NCBI GenBank assembly: GCA_963771715.1 | Contig: CAVYUQ010000007.1 | Location: 1 to 64,000, forward strand | DNA length: 64,000 nucleotides | Source: JACVRW01 sp963771715 | GTDB lineage: Bacteria; Actinomycetota; Thermoleophilia; Solirubrobacterales; Thermoleophilaceae | Reading direction: 5' to 3' | Shown here: one piece after another, positions 47,525-56,279 of the stretch | Numbering within the stretch: the first letter of the stretch is position 1 | How the letters are laid out: every line of letters starts with the position of its first letter | Notes under the pieces: generated by a model | Databases searched by the model: none | What the model saw: the letters and a program-made list of their open reading frames with translations, nothing else | Told to the model about the DNA's origin: nothing | Made by a program: the position numbers and the translations under genes

Positions 47525-49096
47525 ATGGAGATCTCCCAGGCCGGTCACGACGTCGAGAATCAGACCCCGCCGCTCGTGCCCTACAACGTGTTCGAGGCGG
47601 ATCTGGCGCTGCGCGAGGCGCTCGAGCGCGAGGGCGGTGGCTGGGGCGTGGACCGCCTGCGCGACACGGGCGAGCTGGCCGGCACGGCGGAGGCGCTGGC
47701 CCACTCCGAGCGCGCGGAGCGCAACGAGCCGGTCCTCCGCACCCACGACCGCTACGGCAACCGGATCGACCAGGTGGAGCTCGACCCCTCCTGGCACTGG
47801 TGCCTGCGCCAGGCCATCGAGCGCGAGATCCACTCCCTTCCGTGGAGGGATCCGCAGCCCGGCGCCCACGCCGTTCGCGCCGCGCTCTTCTTCGTATGGA
47901 GCCAGGTGAACTCCGGGGTCATGTGCCCCGTCTCGATGACCTACTCCGCGGTTCCGGCGCTGCGCGAGGAGCCGGAGCTCGCGGCCGAGTGGGAGCCGCG
48001 CTTGACCAAGCCGAGCTACGACGACGGCGCGCTCGTGGGCATGGCGATGACCGAGAAGCAGGGCGGCTCGGACGTGCGCGCGAACAGCACGCGCGCCACT
48101 CCCAACGGCGACGCCTGGGAGATCAACGGCCACAAGTGGTTCTGCTCCTATCCGCCCTGCGACATCTTCCTGACGCTCGCCCAGGCCCCCGCGGGCCTGT
48201 CGTGCTTCCTCATCGAGGGGCGCGACCGGGGCTTCCGCATCCAGCGGCTGAAGGACAAGCTCGGCACGCGCTCGCTTCCGTCGAGCGAGGTGGAGTTCCA
48301 CGGCGTGCGTGGACGGCTCGTGGGCGAGGAGGGTCGCGGGGTCCAGACGATCATCCGGATGGTCAACCACACGCGGCTCGACTGCCTGATCGGCTCCTCG
48401 GCCGGGATGCGCTGGGGGCTCGCGCAGGCGGTGCATCACGCCCGCCACCGGAGCGCGTTCGGGAAGCTGCTCGCGGATCAGCCGCTGATGCGCAACGTGC
48501 TGGCCGACCTCGCCATCGAGTCCGAGGCCGCGACCGCGGTGACCATGCGCGTGGCGCGCGCCTACGACGAGGGCGACGCTCCCTTCAGGCGCATCGCCAC
48601 CGCCGTGATGAAGCACTGGGTCTGCAAGCGCGCGCCCGGGCACGCGAACGAGGCGCTCGAGTGCCTCGGCGGCAACGGCTACGTGGAGGAGTCGGGGATG
48701 CCGCGCCTCCTGCGCGACTCGCCGCTCAACTCGATCTGGGAGGGCTCGGGCAACGTGTCGGCACTCGACGTGCTGCGCGCCCTGGCGAGGGAGCCCGAGG
48801 CGCTGCCCGCCTTCCTCGCCGAGTGCGAGCTGGCACGCGGCGGCAACGTCTCCCTCGACGCGCAGCTCGACCGGCTGCGCGAGGCTCGTCCGCAGGACCC
48901 GGAGTTCGAGGCCCGGCGCGTGGTCTCGGACCTCGCGGTCACGCTCCAGGCCAGCCTGCTCGTCCGCAACGGCCCCGCGCCGGTCGCGGACGCCTTCTGC
49001 GCCTCGCGCCTCGACGGCGGCACACGCGGCGCCTACGGGATGCTGCCGCCGTCGGTGGACGCCGAGGCGATCGTGGACCGCGCGCTGGCCGCTTGA
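47525..49096 (+). CDS. Acyl-CoA dehydrogenase, AidB-like
   Basis: Flavoprotein of 523 residues. The N-terminal region and the motifs GMAMTEKQGGSDVRANSTRA, INGHKWFCSYPPCD, LDCLIGSSAGMRWGL and SPLNSIWEGSGNVSALDVLR are those of the AidB/ACAD11-like branch; the Glu in IWEGSGN is the catalytic base position. AidB of E. coli is an alkylation-response protein, and the DNA glycosylase Tag is in this window, though 20 kb away. Here the genes downstream suggest fatty or branched acyl-CoA turnover. It overlaps the crotonase gene (TTGA). Confidence 0.88.
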   Translation: MEISQAGHDVENQTPPLVPYNVFEADLALREALEREGGGWGVDRLRDTGELAGTAEALAHSERAERNEPVLRTHDRYGNRIDQVELDPSWHWCLRQAIEREIHSLPWRDPQPGAHAVRAALFFVWSQVNSGVMCPVSMTYSAVPALREEPELAAEWEPRLTKPSYDDGALVGMAMTEKQGGSDVRANSTRATPNGDAWEINGHKWFCSYPPCDIFLTLAQAPAGLSCFLIEGRDRGFRIQRLKDKLGTRSLPSSEVEFHGVRGRLVGEEGRGVQTIIRMVNHTRLDCLIGSSAGMRWGLAQAVHHARHRSAFGKLLADQPLMRNVLADLAIESEAATAVTMRVARAYDEGDAPFRRIATAVMKHWVCKRAPGHANEALECLGGNGYVEESGMPRLLRDSPLNSIWEGSGNVSALDVLRALAREPEALPAFLAECELARGGNVSLDAQLDRLREARPQDPEFEARRVVSDLAVTLQASLLVRNGPAPVADAFCASRLDGGTRGAYGMLPPSVDAEAIVDRALAA

Positions 49097-49929
49097 CCAC
49101 GCTGCGCTACGAGGTCACCGGCCGCGTGGCCCGCATCACGCTCGACCGTCCCGAGCGCGCGAACGCGATCACGATGGCCATGCCGCACGAGCTGGCCGAG
49201 CGCGTGGAGGAGGCCAACCTCGACCCGGCGGTCCACGTGATCGCACTCTCGGGTAGCGGCAAGGGCTTCTGCGGCGGCTACGACCTGGTCGAGTACGCCG
49301 AGGCTCAGATGCCGAACCACGATCCGGCCGAGCCCTGGGACCCCGTGACGGACTGGCAGATGATGAGCCGCAACCTGCGCGGCTTCATGAGCCTGTTCCA
49401 CTCGGACAAGCCGGTGGTGTGCAAGGTGCACGGCTTCTGCGTGGCCGGCGGCACCGACATGGCCCTCTGCTCAGACCTGCTCGTGATCGCCGACGACGCG
49501 CGCATCGGCTATCCGCCGGCTCGCGTCTGGGGCGTGCCGACCTCGGCGCTGTGGGCGTTCCGCGTCGGCGACCAGCGCGCCAAGCGGCTGCTGTTCACGG
49601 GCGACCTCATCGACGGCCGGACCGCGCACGAGTGGGGGCTCGCGGTCGAGGCGCCGCCGGCCGCGGAGCTCGACGACCGCTTCGAGGAGCTGGTCGAGCG
49701 CATCGGGCTCACACCGGTGAACCAGCTCGTGATGATGAAGCTGCTCGTGAACCAGGCGCTGTTCGCCCAGGGCCTCCACGCCACCCAGGCGCTCGGAGTT
49801 TTCTTCGACGGCATCGCCCGCCACACCCCGGAGGGCTACGAGTTCCAGCGCCGAGCCGCCGAGTCGGGCTTCAAGGAGGCGGTACGAGCGCGCGACCAGC
49901 CGTACGAACCGCCACAATCACCGGGATGA
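49093..49929 (+). CDS. Crotonase (enoyl-CoA hydratase/isomerase) family protein, atypical active site
   Basis: 278 residues. The crotonase core is clear: RVARITLDRPERANAI, ALSGSGKGFCGGYDL (oxyanion hole), VHGFCVAGGTDMALCSDLLV and AHEWGLAVEAP. The first hydratase Glu is replaced by Asp (GGTDMAL), and the second lies in a loop reading GYPPARVWG with no Glu. It may catalyse another crotonase reaction. Start TTG 49093 overlaps the preceding stop. Coupled in turn to the phosphatase gene by ATGA. Confidence 0.83.
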   Translation: MTTLRYEVTGRVARITLDRPERANAITMAMPHELAERVEEANLDPAVHVIALSGSGKGFCGGYDLVEYAEAQMPNHDPAEPWDPVTDWQMMSRNLRGFMSLFHSDKPVVCKVHGFCVAGGTDMALCSDLLVIADDARIGYPPARVWGVPTSALWAFRVGDQRAKRLLFTGDLIDGRTAHEWGLAVEAPPAAELDDRFEELVERIGLTPVNQLVMMKLLVNQALFAQGLHATQALGVFFDGIARHTPEGYEFQRRAAESGFKEAVRARDQPYEPPQSPG

Positions 49930-51522
49930 AGCCGCAGGTGGCCGCCGACCGGCTCCGTGACCTCAGGAGTGTCACGGATGCCGCGCTGGCGTACCTCCCG
50001 CTCGAGGACCTGCTGAACGAGCTGCTGGCGCGGGTGGTCGGGATCCTCGACGCCGACACCGCGGCCATCCTGCTGCTCGATGACGACGACAGCACGCTCG
50101 TCGCCCGGGCCGCCAAGGGTCTCGAGGAGGAGGTCGAACGGGGGGTGCGCATCCCGGTCGGCCAGGGGTTCGCCGGGCCGCATCGCCGCGACCCGCCGGC
50201 CGGTCCAGATCGAGAACATCGACCTGGCCGAGATCATCAACCCGATTCTGCGGCAGAAGGGGCTTCGCTCCCTGCTGGGAGTCCCGCTGCTGGTCGAGGG
50301 AGGGGTGATCGGCGTCATGCACGTGGGCACCCTGACCCCGCGCGACTTCACTGAGGACGACGTGGAGCTGCTGCAGAGCGCCGGCGACCGTGCGGCGCTC
50401 GCGATCTCGAGCCGCCTGACCGAGCGCGAGCGCGGCCTCGCCGATGCGCTCCAGACGAGCCTGATCCCGCGGCTCCCGACGGTCCCGGCGGTCACGCTCG
50501 CGGGCCGCTACCTGCCCGCTGCCTCGGCCCAGCTCGGCGGCGACTGGTACGACGCGTTCCTGCTCCCGGACGGGCGACTCGGCTTGGCAATCGGGGACGT
50601 GGTGGGGCGTGGCTTCTTTGCCGCGGCGGTGATGGGCCAGCTGCGCAGCGGGCTGCGGGCCTACGCGCTCGACGGCATCGCGCCGCCGGAGGTGCTGGAG
50701 CGGCTCAGCCGCCTGCTGCGCCAGCTCGAGCCGGGCCGCACCGCCACGGTCCTCTACATCGTGCTGGACCCATATGGCGGTTCGCTGCTGGTCTCGAGCG
50801 CCGGCCATCCCCCTCCGCTCGTGGTGGGCGATGACGGGGTCCCCACGTTCGTCGACCTGCCCGGGTCCGCGCCACTCGGTGCCACGCGTTACCCGACCTA
50901 CGAGCAGCGTGAGTACCCCATCGAGCCGGGATACCGCCTGGTCCTCTACACGGACGGACTGGTGGAGCGCCCCGGCGAGTCGCTCGACGCGGGACTCGAG
51001 CGGCTGACCACGGTGGTGCGCGACGGCGGAGCGGAGGTTGAGAGCCTCGGCGACCGCCTCGTCCACGAGCTTCTGCCGGATGGCCCGGGCGAGGACGATG
51101 CCGCCCTGCTGCTCGCGCGTTCGCTGCCGCTCTCCGAGTCGCTCGTGACCCGCCTGCCGGCGGACGTGGAGTCGATCCCCCTGATGCGCCGGATGCTCGG
51201 GCGCTGGCTGGAGGAGGCGGGCGCCACCCAGGCTCAGGCGGAGGACCTCTCGCTGGCGGCCTCGGAGGCATGCGCGAACGCGATCGAGCACGCCTACGGG
51301 CCGGGCCCGGGGATCTTGGAGGTCAGCGCCTCCAGGTCGTCTGGCGGCGACGCCGTCCTCGCCATTCGCGACTACGGCAGCTGGCGACAGCCGCGCGGCG
51401 CCAACCGAGGCCGGGGGCTGCTGCTGATGGAGGGGCTGGCGGACTCGGTCGAGGTGGTTCGCGGAGACGACGGCACGACCGTGCAGCTCTCCCGGCGTCT
51501 GGGTGCGGAGGCGGCGGCGTGA
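49926..51522 (+). CDS. GAF - SpoIIE (PP2C) phosphatase - HATPase signalling protein, frame break
   Basis: About 531 residues. GAF sensor at about 15-160 (LLNELLARVVGILDADTAAI). SpoIIE-type serine phosphatase at about 170-380, with Asp ligands in AQLGGDWYDAFLLPDG, IGDVVGRGFFAAAVMGQLR, LYTDGLVERPGES and GEDDAALLLA. Anti-sigma-type ATPase at about 395-530 (EACANAIEHAYGPGPG, GRGLLLMEGLAD). The frame changes at about 50172-50182 (one extra C) within GQGFAG. Such RsbU-plus-RsbW fusions act in partner-switching control of sigma factors or other targets. The STAS protein coupled downstream is the presumed substrate. Confidence 0.87.
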
Positions 51523-51872
51523 CCGCGAAGGTGGAGCTCGATCACCGTGACTCGATCGGCATCGCCCGGTTGAGCGGCGACGTCGACATCGTGGAGGCGA
51601 ACACCCTCCGAAAGCAGCTCCTGGGCGCCGTCCAGAACCAGGACCTGGGCCTGGTGGTCGACCTCTCGAAAGCGAGCTACATCGACAGCGTGGGCGTGAG
51701 CCTCCTGTTCGAGCTGGCGGAGCGCCTAACGGACCGCCAGTTGCGGTTCGCGGTCGTGATGCCCGACGGAGGCATCGTCCAGCGGGTGCTCACGATCGTG
51801 CACCTTGACTCGGTCGCGGAGGTCCACCCGGGCCTCGACGAGGCTGTCGCCGCGCTGCGCAGCGGCGCCTAG
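51519..51872 (+). CDS. STAS-domain anti-sigma factor antagonist
   Basis: 117 residues, one STAS domain. IARLSGDVDIVEANTLRKQL is the first half and VVDLSKASYIDSVGVSLLFE carries the phosphorylatable serine (D-S-V-G-V). Kinase domains of the RsbW type phosphorylate this serine, and the SpoIIE phosphatase removes the phosphate. GTG 51519 overlaps the stop of the phosphatase-kinase gene (GTGA), so the pair is made together. Ends in convergent overlap with the next gene. Confidence 0.93.
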   Translation: MTAKVELDHRDSIGIARLSGDVDIVEANTLRKQLLGAVQNQDLGLVVDLSKASYIDSVGVSLLFELAERLTDRQLRFAVVMPDGGIVQRVLTIVHLDSVAEVHPGLDEAVAALRSGA

Positions 51873-52469
51873 CCGCGGCGCCCGATTCCGGACCGGAACC
51901 TCCAGACTCCGGCCCCGGCGAGCGCTATCCCGAGCGCGGGGATCCAGATCGGGAAGCCACCGCGGTCGTGCGACGGCTCCGCAAGCGAGACCGTCTCGGG
52001 CGGCAGCGGGGTGCCGCTTCCGCTGGCGTCCCCGGGTCCCTCGATCCACACCCCACCGGCGCCCTGGCGCGCGGCGGCGCTGCCCTTCGGGAAGGCCACG
52101 TAGTCCTGCGGCGCGCTGCCGCTCCCCACGCCGACCGCGGGGAAGACGAAGCGGCGCTTCTCCGCGACGACGGCGAGCCGCCAGCGGCCCTCCGTGGGAA
52201 AGACCATCGTGCAGCTTGAACCCGGCCGCGCCGACCATGCTGGCCGGCACCCGGCGCAGCTGCCCGCGCACGCGCCGGTCGCCTCGGGTGGCCACGACCA
52301 CCGGGTGGGGCTGGCGCGGGAACTCGTTGAACTCGATGGTGGCCTCCCAGGGCCTGCCGGCCTCCACAGCCTCTGGCCCGGAGGTGATCACGGCGTGCGG
52401 GCCCTTGGCGCTGGCGGCGGGCGCGAGGACGAGACCGGCGACGAGCAGAACGAGCAGTTTGCGTGTCAT
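51869..52469 (-). CDS. Exported single-helix-anchored protein, YtkA-like domain, frame break
   Basis: About 200 residues when joined. Signal peptide MTRKLLVLLVAGLVLAPAA, then a beta-rich domain (VEAGRPWEATIEFNEFPRQP, VVVATRGDRRVRGQL, MVFPTEGRWRLAVVAEKRRF) that resembles the YtkA/FixH-like fold, a Pro/Gly linker and a C-terminal membrane helix (FPIWIPALGIALAGAGVWRF). The frame changes at about 52203-52216 by one extra base. The YtkA likeness is from general pattern and is uncertain. ATG 52469. Confidence 0.62.
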
Positions 52470-52507
52470 GCCCGGTATACACGCGCCGAGCCGGCCAGGT
52501 TCCCGGG

Positions 52508-52549
52508 TTAGTCGATTTATGTACCGAGGTGGGTACACAAATCGACTTA
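52508..52549 (-). terminator. A/T-rich 18-bp hairpin between two minus-strand genes
   Basis: Arms TTAGTCGATTTATGTACC and GGTACACAAATCGACTTA pair at 16 of 18 positions around the loop GAGGTG. On a minus-strand transcript one mismatch becomes a G-U pair. It lies 22 bases after the SnoaL-like gene's stop and 38 bases before the next start. It is far richer in A/T than its surroundings. Confidence 0.6.
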
Positions 52550-52571
52550 CCCCCTCGACGGCGTGCCGGAG

Positions 52572-53052
52572 CTAGCCCGACGCTCCCGACGCTCCCAGGA
52601 ACTCGTCGAGGCCCGCGCGGGCCTCGCGCCGGACCCTCGAGCGCAGCATCGGGGTCCAGCCCAGGGCGAGGCCGGCTGGCCCGAGCGCCTGCCGCGCCCA
52701 CGCGTAGAACGAGAAGGAGTCGCGGTGCTCTGCGATCAGTCCGTCCTCGAAGCGGAACTCGGCGCGGATGTCGTTGTGGACGCGGCGGCCGGTGGAGAAC
52801 GTGTAGTCGGCCAGCCAGTGCGCGCTGCCGCGCTCGGCGTCGGCGTCGTGCTCGGCGAGCCTCACCTCGAGGTCCCTTGGCCCGCCCGGTGAGCATGCGC
52901 CACATCGCGCCCGGCTCCTCGCCGCGCAGGTCGGTGAAGACCGGATCCGAGAAGCGCGCGCCGGGCGCATAGCAGGCGGCCATCGCGTCACCGTCGCCGC
53001 GGGCGAATGCCGCGTAGAAGCGCTCGATCAGCTCGTCGTTCGGATGCGCCAT
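52572..53052 (-). CDS. SnoaL/NTF2-like protein, frame break
   Basis: About 160 residues. MAHPNDELIERFYAAFARGD and ACYAPGARFSDPVFTDLRG are the first helix and pocket-lining strand of the NTF2-like fold. The frame changes at about 52873-52880 (one extra G in GGG) after MLTGRAK, and continues DLEVRLAEHDADAERGSAHW, YTFSTGRRVHNDIRAEFRFE and LIAEHRDSFSFYAWARQALG. This is the nuclear transport factor 2-like ketosteroid isomerase family; substrate unknown. The ATG overlaps the stop of the glyoxalase-like gene (TGATG). Confidence 0.78.
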
Positions 53053-53816
53053 CAGTCGTCGAACCGTCCCGCGAACAGGGCGAAGACCGCGCCCTGCGGG
53101 TCCTGGGCCACCAGGATGCGGCCGCCGGGGACCTCCTGCGGCGGGACCATCACGGTTCCTCCCAAGGAGCCGATCTCGCTCAGCGGCGGCGTCGAGGTCG
53201 TCGATCCCGAAGTAGACGAGCCAGTGCGACGGGGCCGGGCCGCCCGGCGGCAGCGGCATCATCCCGCCGTTCAGGCGCTCGCCGCGGTAGATGCCCCAGT
53301 ACGGCGGCTCGGCGGACACCTGCTCGAAGCGCCAGCCGAACAGGTCGCTGTAGAACGCCTGTGCGGCCTCGGGGTCGCTCGTGTTGAGCTGGTTGATGGT
53401 GAGCGCGCCGGGCTCGTTCACCACCTCGGCGCCGATGGCCCTGCGCGACTGCCACGCGCAGAAGACGGCGCCGGTCGGGTCCTGGAGCGTCGCCATGCGG
53501 CCGGCGTCCATCACGTCGAACGGCTCCGCCAGCACGTTCGCGCCCAGCTCGCGCGCGCTGGCGGTGATCGCGTCCGACATCGTCCACGGTCACGTACGAC
53601 GCCCACGCCGGATGGCGCTCCGTCGTCTCGAACATCGCGGCCGCGGCGCGGCCGCCGAGCCGCGCCATCACGTATACGCCGCCGTCCGGGATCGGGTTGT
53701 CCTCGAAGTCCCATCCGAGCAGGCCGCCGTAGAACTGCCTTCGAGGCCTCCGCGTCGGGAGTGCTCAGGTCGGTCCAGGAGAAGGTTCCCTGCTCGTGGC
53801 TGTCGCGTTCGCCCAT
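53052..53816 (-). CDS. Two-domain glyoxalase/VOC family protein, three frame breaks
   Basis: About 254 residues when joined. First VOC unit: FSWTDLSTPDAEASK, then QFYGGLLGWDFED and AMFETTERHPAWASYVTVDD, ARELGANVLAEPFDVMDAGR, ATLQDPTGAVFCAWQ. Second unit: LTINQLNTSDPEAAQAFYSD, LFGWRFEQVSAEPPYWGIYR, HWLVYFGIDDLDAA, EIGSLGGTVMVPPQEVPGGR and AQDPQGAVFALFAGRFDD. Frame changes of one extra base lie at about 53738-53744, 53578-53585 and 53176-53192. The layout is that of the CFP32/Rv0577-like actinobacterial family. TATGGT ends six bases before the ATG. Confidence 0.78.
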
Positions 53817-53884
53817 GGAACGACCATAACGCGCCCGTAATTCCGGCCGGTTGCCGGACATACTCGTTCGTAGAGGGCAATCTG

Positions 53885-54394
53885 GTGAATCCGACACGCG
53901 ACGAGACGTTCGAGGGACTGTTCCGGGAGAACTACCCCGCCGTGCGCGCCTATGCGCTGCGTCGCGCATCACCGGACGCCGCCCAGGATGTGGTGGCCGA
54001 GACGTTCCTCGTGGCGTGGCGGAGGCTCGACGACGTGCCGACCGACGTGCTTCCGTGGCTCTTCGGAGTCGCGCGGCGCGTGCTCGCCAACCAGCGCCGC
54101 ACCGCCGACCGCGGCGCGGCGCTCGAGCGCCGCCTCGCAGCCGCCCCGGCGCCAACCGGCGCACCGGATCCGGGTGACAGAGCCGGCGACAACGAGCTCA
54201 TGCGCCTCGCGCTCGCCCGACTCTCGGAACCCAGCCGCGAGGTGCTGATGCTGGTGGCATGGCACGGCCTCACCGGCGCTCGCGGCGCTCGCGCCGCGGG
54301 TTGCTCCCGCGCGGCGTTCGCCGTGCGCCTACACCGTGCGCGCCGGCAGCTCACGGCGGAGCTCGGCAACTCTCGAGCCGCGCGCCGTCAATGA
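53885..54394 (+). CDS. ECF-type RNA polymerase sigma factor
   Basis: 169 residues. Region 2: FEGLFRENYPAVRAYALRRA and DVVAETFLVAWRRLDDVPTD with LPWLFGVARRVLANQRR. Region 4: LARLSEPSREVLMLVAWHGL followed by GCSRAAFAVRLHRARRQL as the DNA-binding helices. Start GTG 53885, with an AGAGGG-like element ahead. The following gene codes for a membrane protein and probably holds the sigma factor in check, the usual ECF arrangement. Confidence 0.9.
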   Translation: MNPTRDETFEGLFRENYPAVRAYALRRASPDAAQDVVAETFLVAWRRLDDVPTDVLPWLFGVARRVLANQRRTADRGAALERRLAAAPAPTGAPDPGDRAGDNELMRLALARLSEPSREVLMLVAWHGLTGARGARAAGCSRAAFAVRLHRARRQLTAELGNSRAARRQ

Positions 54395-54424
54395 CCTGGA
54401 ACCGCGATCGATGGAGGTGGGTCG

Positions 54425-55408
54425 ATGAGCCCGCGTGGAGACCTGATGGAGAGGCTCGCAGCCGCGGATCCGCGGCCCGGCGCCGAACGACTGAGCACCG
54501 AGGAGCAGAGTGAGGCGGACGCGCTGCTCGCGCGCCTGGTCGCGACGCCGCACGACGGCCAGGCCGTCGACCGGCGCGTGCGGCCACGGCCCATGCGGCG
54601 CCGGGCACTCGTCGCCACCGGCGCGCTCTGTTCCGCCGCAGCGGCGTTCGCCGCGGTGAACCTGCTCGACTCGAACGCGCCTGGGCCGGATGTCGTCGAG
54701 CAGGCGGTGGCCGCGGTTACGCGCGCGGGCGTGGTCTACCACGTGGTCGAGCGCTACGAGTTCAGCGCCACCGGCATTCCGGACGCCGGACGTAGGACGC
54801 TCTATATGGAGCACTGGCACACGACCGGCGGTCGTTACCACGTCAAGACGTTCGCCGCCAGAGGCCAGCGACGTGGGCGCCTGCTCCAGGACATGGCCGG
54901 ACGCCGGCTGGCGGGGCGCCGTGGTGGACCGGCGCTCCTGTGGATCTCGGGTGCGAACAGGATCGTCGCCATGGGCGTCGCCAACCGAGATGCCAACAGT
55001 GGAGCACCCGGCATCGATCGCTTCGCCGACGCCGGCGCGCGCCTCAGGGCGCTCGAGGAGCAGGGACGCCTGCGACTGGCGGGCACCACCCAATTCGGGA
55101 ATCGGCGCGCGTACCGTCTGGTCTCGGGCGTGGTTCCGGGCTGGAGCAAGAACTCCGAGGAGAGCGTGGAGTTCCTGGTCGACACCGAGACCTACCTTCC
55201 GCTGGCCGAGCGTCGCTGGCTGCGTATGAGAGCCGGGGCGGAGCTCCGATCCACCACCCGCTATCTCGTCTACGAGCAACTGCCGCTGAACGAGCGCAGC
55301 CGCGCGCAGCTCGACCTCGACCCACACCCGGGCGCGAGCTGCGCGCCGCATACGGGCGACGTGAAGGGAAGGCGCGCACCGGGCTTCCCGAATCCCTGCG
55401 CGCGTTAG
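54425..55408 (+). CDS. Membrane protein paired with the ECF sigma factor (probable sensor/anti-sigma-like partner)
   Basis: 327 residues. A cytoplasmic stretch of about 57 residues (MERLAAADPRPGAERLSTEE) leads to one membrane helix (ALVATGALCSAAAAFAAVNL) and a large outer domain with beta structure: VVYHVVERYEFSATG, HWHTTGGRYHVKTFAARG, RRAYRLVSGVVPGWSKNSEE and FLVDTETYLPLAERRWLRMR. This resembles the actinobacterial sigma-associated proteins with a LolA-like outer domain. No zinc-type anti-sigma motif is seen, so the inhibitory role is inference from position. GGAGG precedes the ATG by nine bases. Confidence 0.68.
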   Translation: MSPRGDLMERLAAADPRPGAERLSTEEQSEADALLARLVATPHDGQAVDRRVRPRPMRRRALVATGALCSAAAAFAAVNLLDSNAPGPDVVEQAVAAVTRAGVVYHVVERYEFSATGIPDAGRRTLYMEHWHTTGGRYHVKTFAARGQRRGRLLQDMAGRRLAGRRGGPALLWISGANRIVAMGVANRDANSGAPGIDRFADAGARLRALEEQGRLRLAGTTQFGNRRAYRLVSGVVPGWSKNSEESVEFLVDTETYLPLAERRWLRMRAGAELRSTTRYLVYEQLPLNERSRAQLDLDPHPGASCAPHTGDVKGRRAPGFPNPCAR

Positions 55409-55431
55409 GCTCGGCGCAGCTGCGGCACCGG

Positions 55432-55472
55432 GTTGTACCCGGGGGATTGACTCTGGTCCCCGCGGGTACAAC
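55432..55472 (+). terminator. Bulged hairpin between the sigma partner gene and a small gene
   Basis: GTTGTACCCG (55432-55441) and GGGGA pair with TCCCC and CGGGTACAAC (55463-55472), fifteen pairs with one bulged G, around a ten-base loop. It begins 23 bases after the upstream stop and ends 13 bases before the next ATG, so it may be a terminator for the first gene or a leader structure for the second. Confidence 0.55.
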
Positions 55473-55485
55473 AGGTCCACCAGCG

Positions 55486-55770
55486 ATGAACCAGCAGCGT
55501 TATTTCGCCTATCGATCGTTGCTCGCGGAACTCGGCGAGTGGCGCCTTTCGGCCGCCCTCGAGTCCGAGACGTACGACGAGCTCTGCGATGCCGCCGAGG
55601 GCCTGCTGCTGTCGCGAGCGGGTGAAGAGGCCGAGGAGCCACTTGCACGCGCCAGCACCGCTGTGCTCGGAATGCTCGCCGTCGACGAGCTCGACGAGCA
55701 GAACGCGTCCTGGCTGCTGGACTCGCTGCTGGCCTGCGGACCGCAGGTCGCGCTGCGCGACGCGGCCTAG
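55486..55770 (+). CDS. Small helical protein of unknown function
   Basis: 94 residues, no signal peptide or membrane helix. It appears all-helical and acidic: FAYRSLLAELGEWRLSAALE, LCDAAEGLLLSRAGEEAEEP and LAVDELDEQNASWLLDSLLA. I do not recognise a family. Codon use (strong G/C at third positions) matches the neighbours, which supports a real gene. A strong hairpin lies directly upstream and no clear Shine-Dalgarno sequence is present. Ends two bases before the convergent PEBP gene. Confidence 0.6.
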   Translation: MNQQRYFAYRSLLAELGEWRLSAALESETYDELCDAAEGLLLSRAGEEAEEPLARASTAVLGMLAVDELDEQNASWLLDSLLACGPQVALRDAA

Positions 55771-55772
55771 GC

Positions 55773-56255
55773 TTAGCGGCCGAAGCGGCCCGTGAGCGTC
55801 CCGCGCGCGAGCGCGTGGTCAGCCAGAGCCGCGCGCACGTCGTCCGGGGAGCTGTTCTTGCCGATGGCGAGCGGCACGTCGCTGGCGTAGAGCGCGAACA
55901 CGTAGCGGTGCGGGTCGTCGCCCTCGGGTGGGCAGGGGCCGCCCCAGCCCCGGTCGCCGAAGCTGTTCTCGGCCTCGACCGCGCCGGCGGGCACCCGGCC
56001 CTCCGGGATTCCGGCCTGGTCGGCTGGAATGCCGAGCACGGTCCAGTGCACGAAGCGGTCGGCGTCCGGGTCCTCGACCACGAGCGCGAGCTCACGGGTG
56101 CCGCCGGGCACTCCCGACCAGCGCAACGGGGGCGAGCTGTCGCTGCCGTCGCAGGTGAAGCGCTTCGGGATCGTGCCGCCATCCCGGAAGGCCGGGCTCG
56201 TGACGGTGATCGAGAGCTTTGCCTCCGGCAGCGGCAGGAGCGCGAGGGGCGCCAC
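55773..56255 (-). CDS. YbhB/YbcL family (PEBP-like) protein
   Basis: 160 residues of the phosphatidylethanolamine-binding-protein-like fold. ITVTSPAFRDGGTIPKRFTC, SSPPLRWSGVPGGTRELAL and VVEDPDADRFVHWTVLGIPA are the ligand-pocket motifs (D-P-D-A and H-W), and GWGGPCPPEGDDPHRYVFAL the second half. GTG 56255 is taken as the start, though the first 12 residues are poorly conserved in the family. Divergent from a small membrane protein. Binding partner unknown. Confidence 0.87.
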   Translation of the reverse strand: MAPLALLPLPEAKLSITVTSPAFRDGGTIPKRFTCDGSDSSPPLRWSGVPGGTRELALVVEDPDADRFVHWTVLGIPADQAGIPEGRVPAGAVEAENSFGDRGWGGPCPPEGDDPHRYVFALYASDVPLAIGKNSSPDDVRAALADHALARGTLTGRFGR

Positions 56256-56279
56256 ACGGGCCCAAGGTACGGTGAGGCG

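Noticed and set aside
31142..53741. Reading the broken genes as true pseudogenes from ongoing decay
   Set aside because: All catalytic motifs are kept on both sides of each break, and nearly all breaks have the same sign, so sequence error is more likely; they are annotated as joined coding regions.
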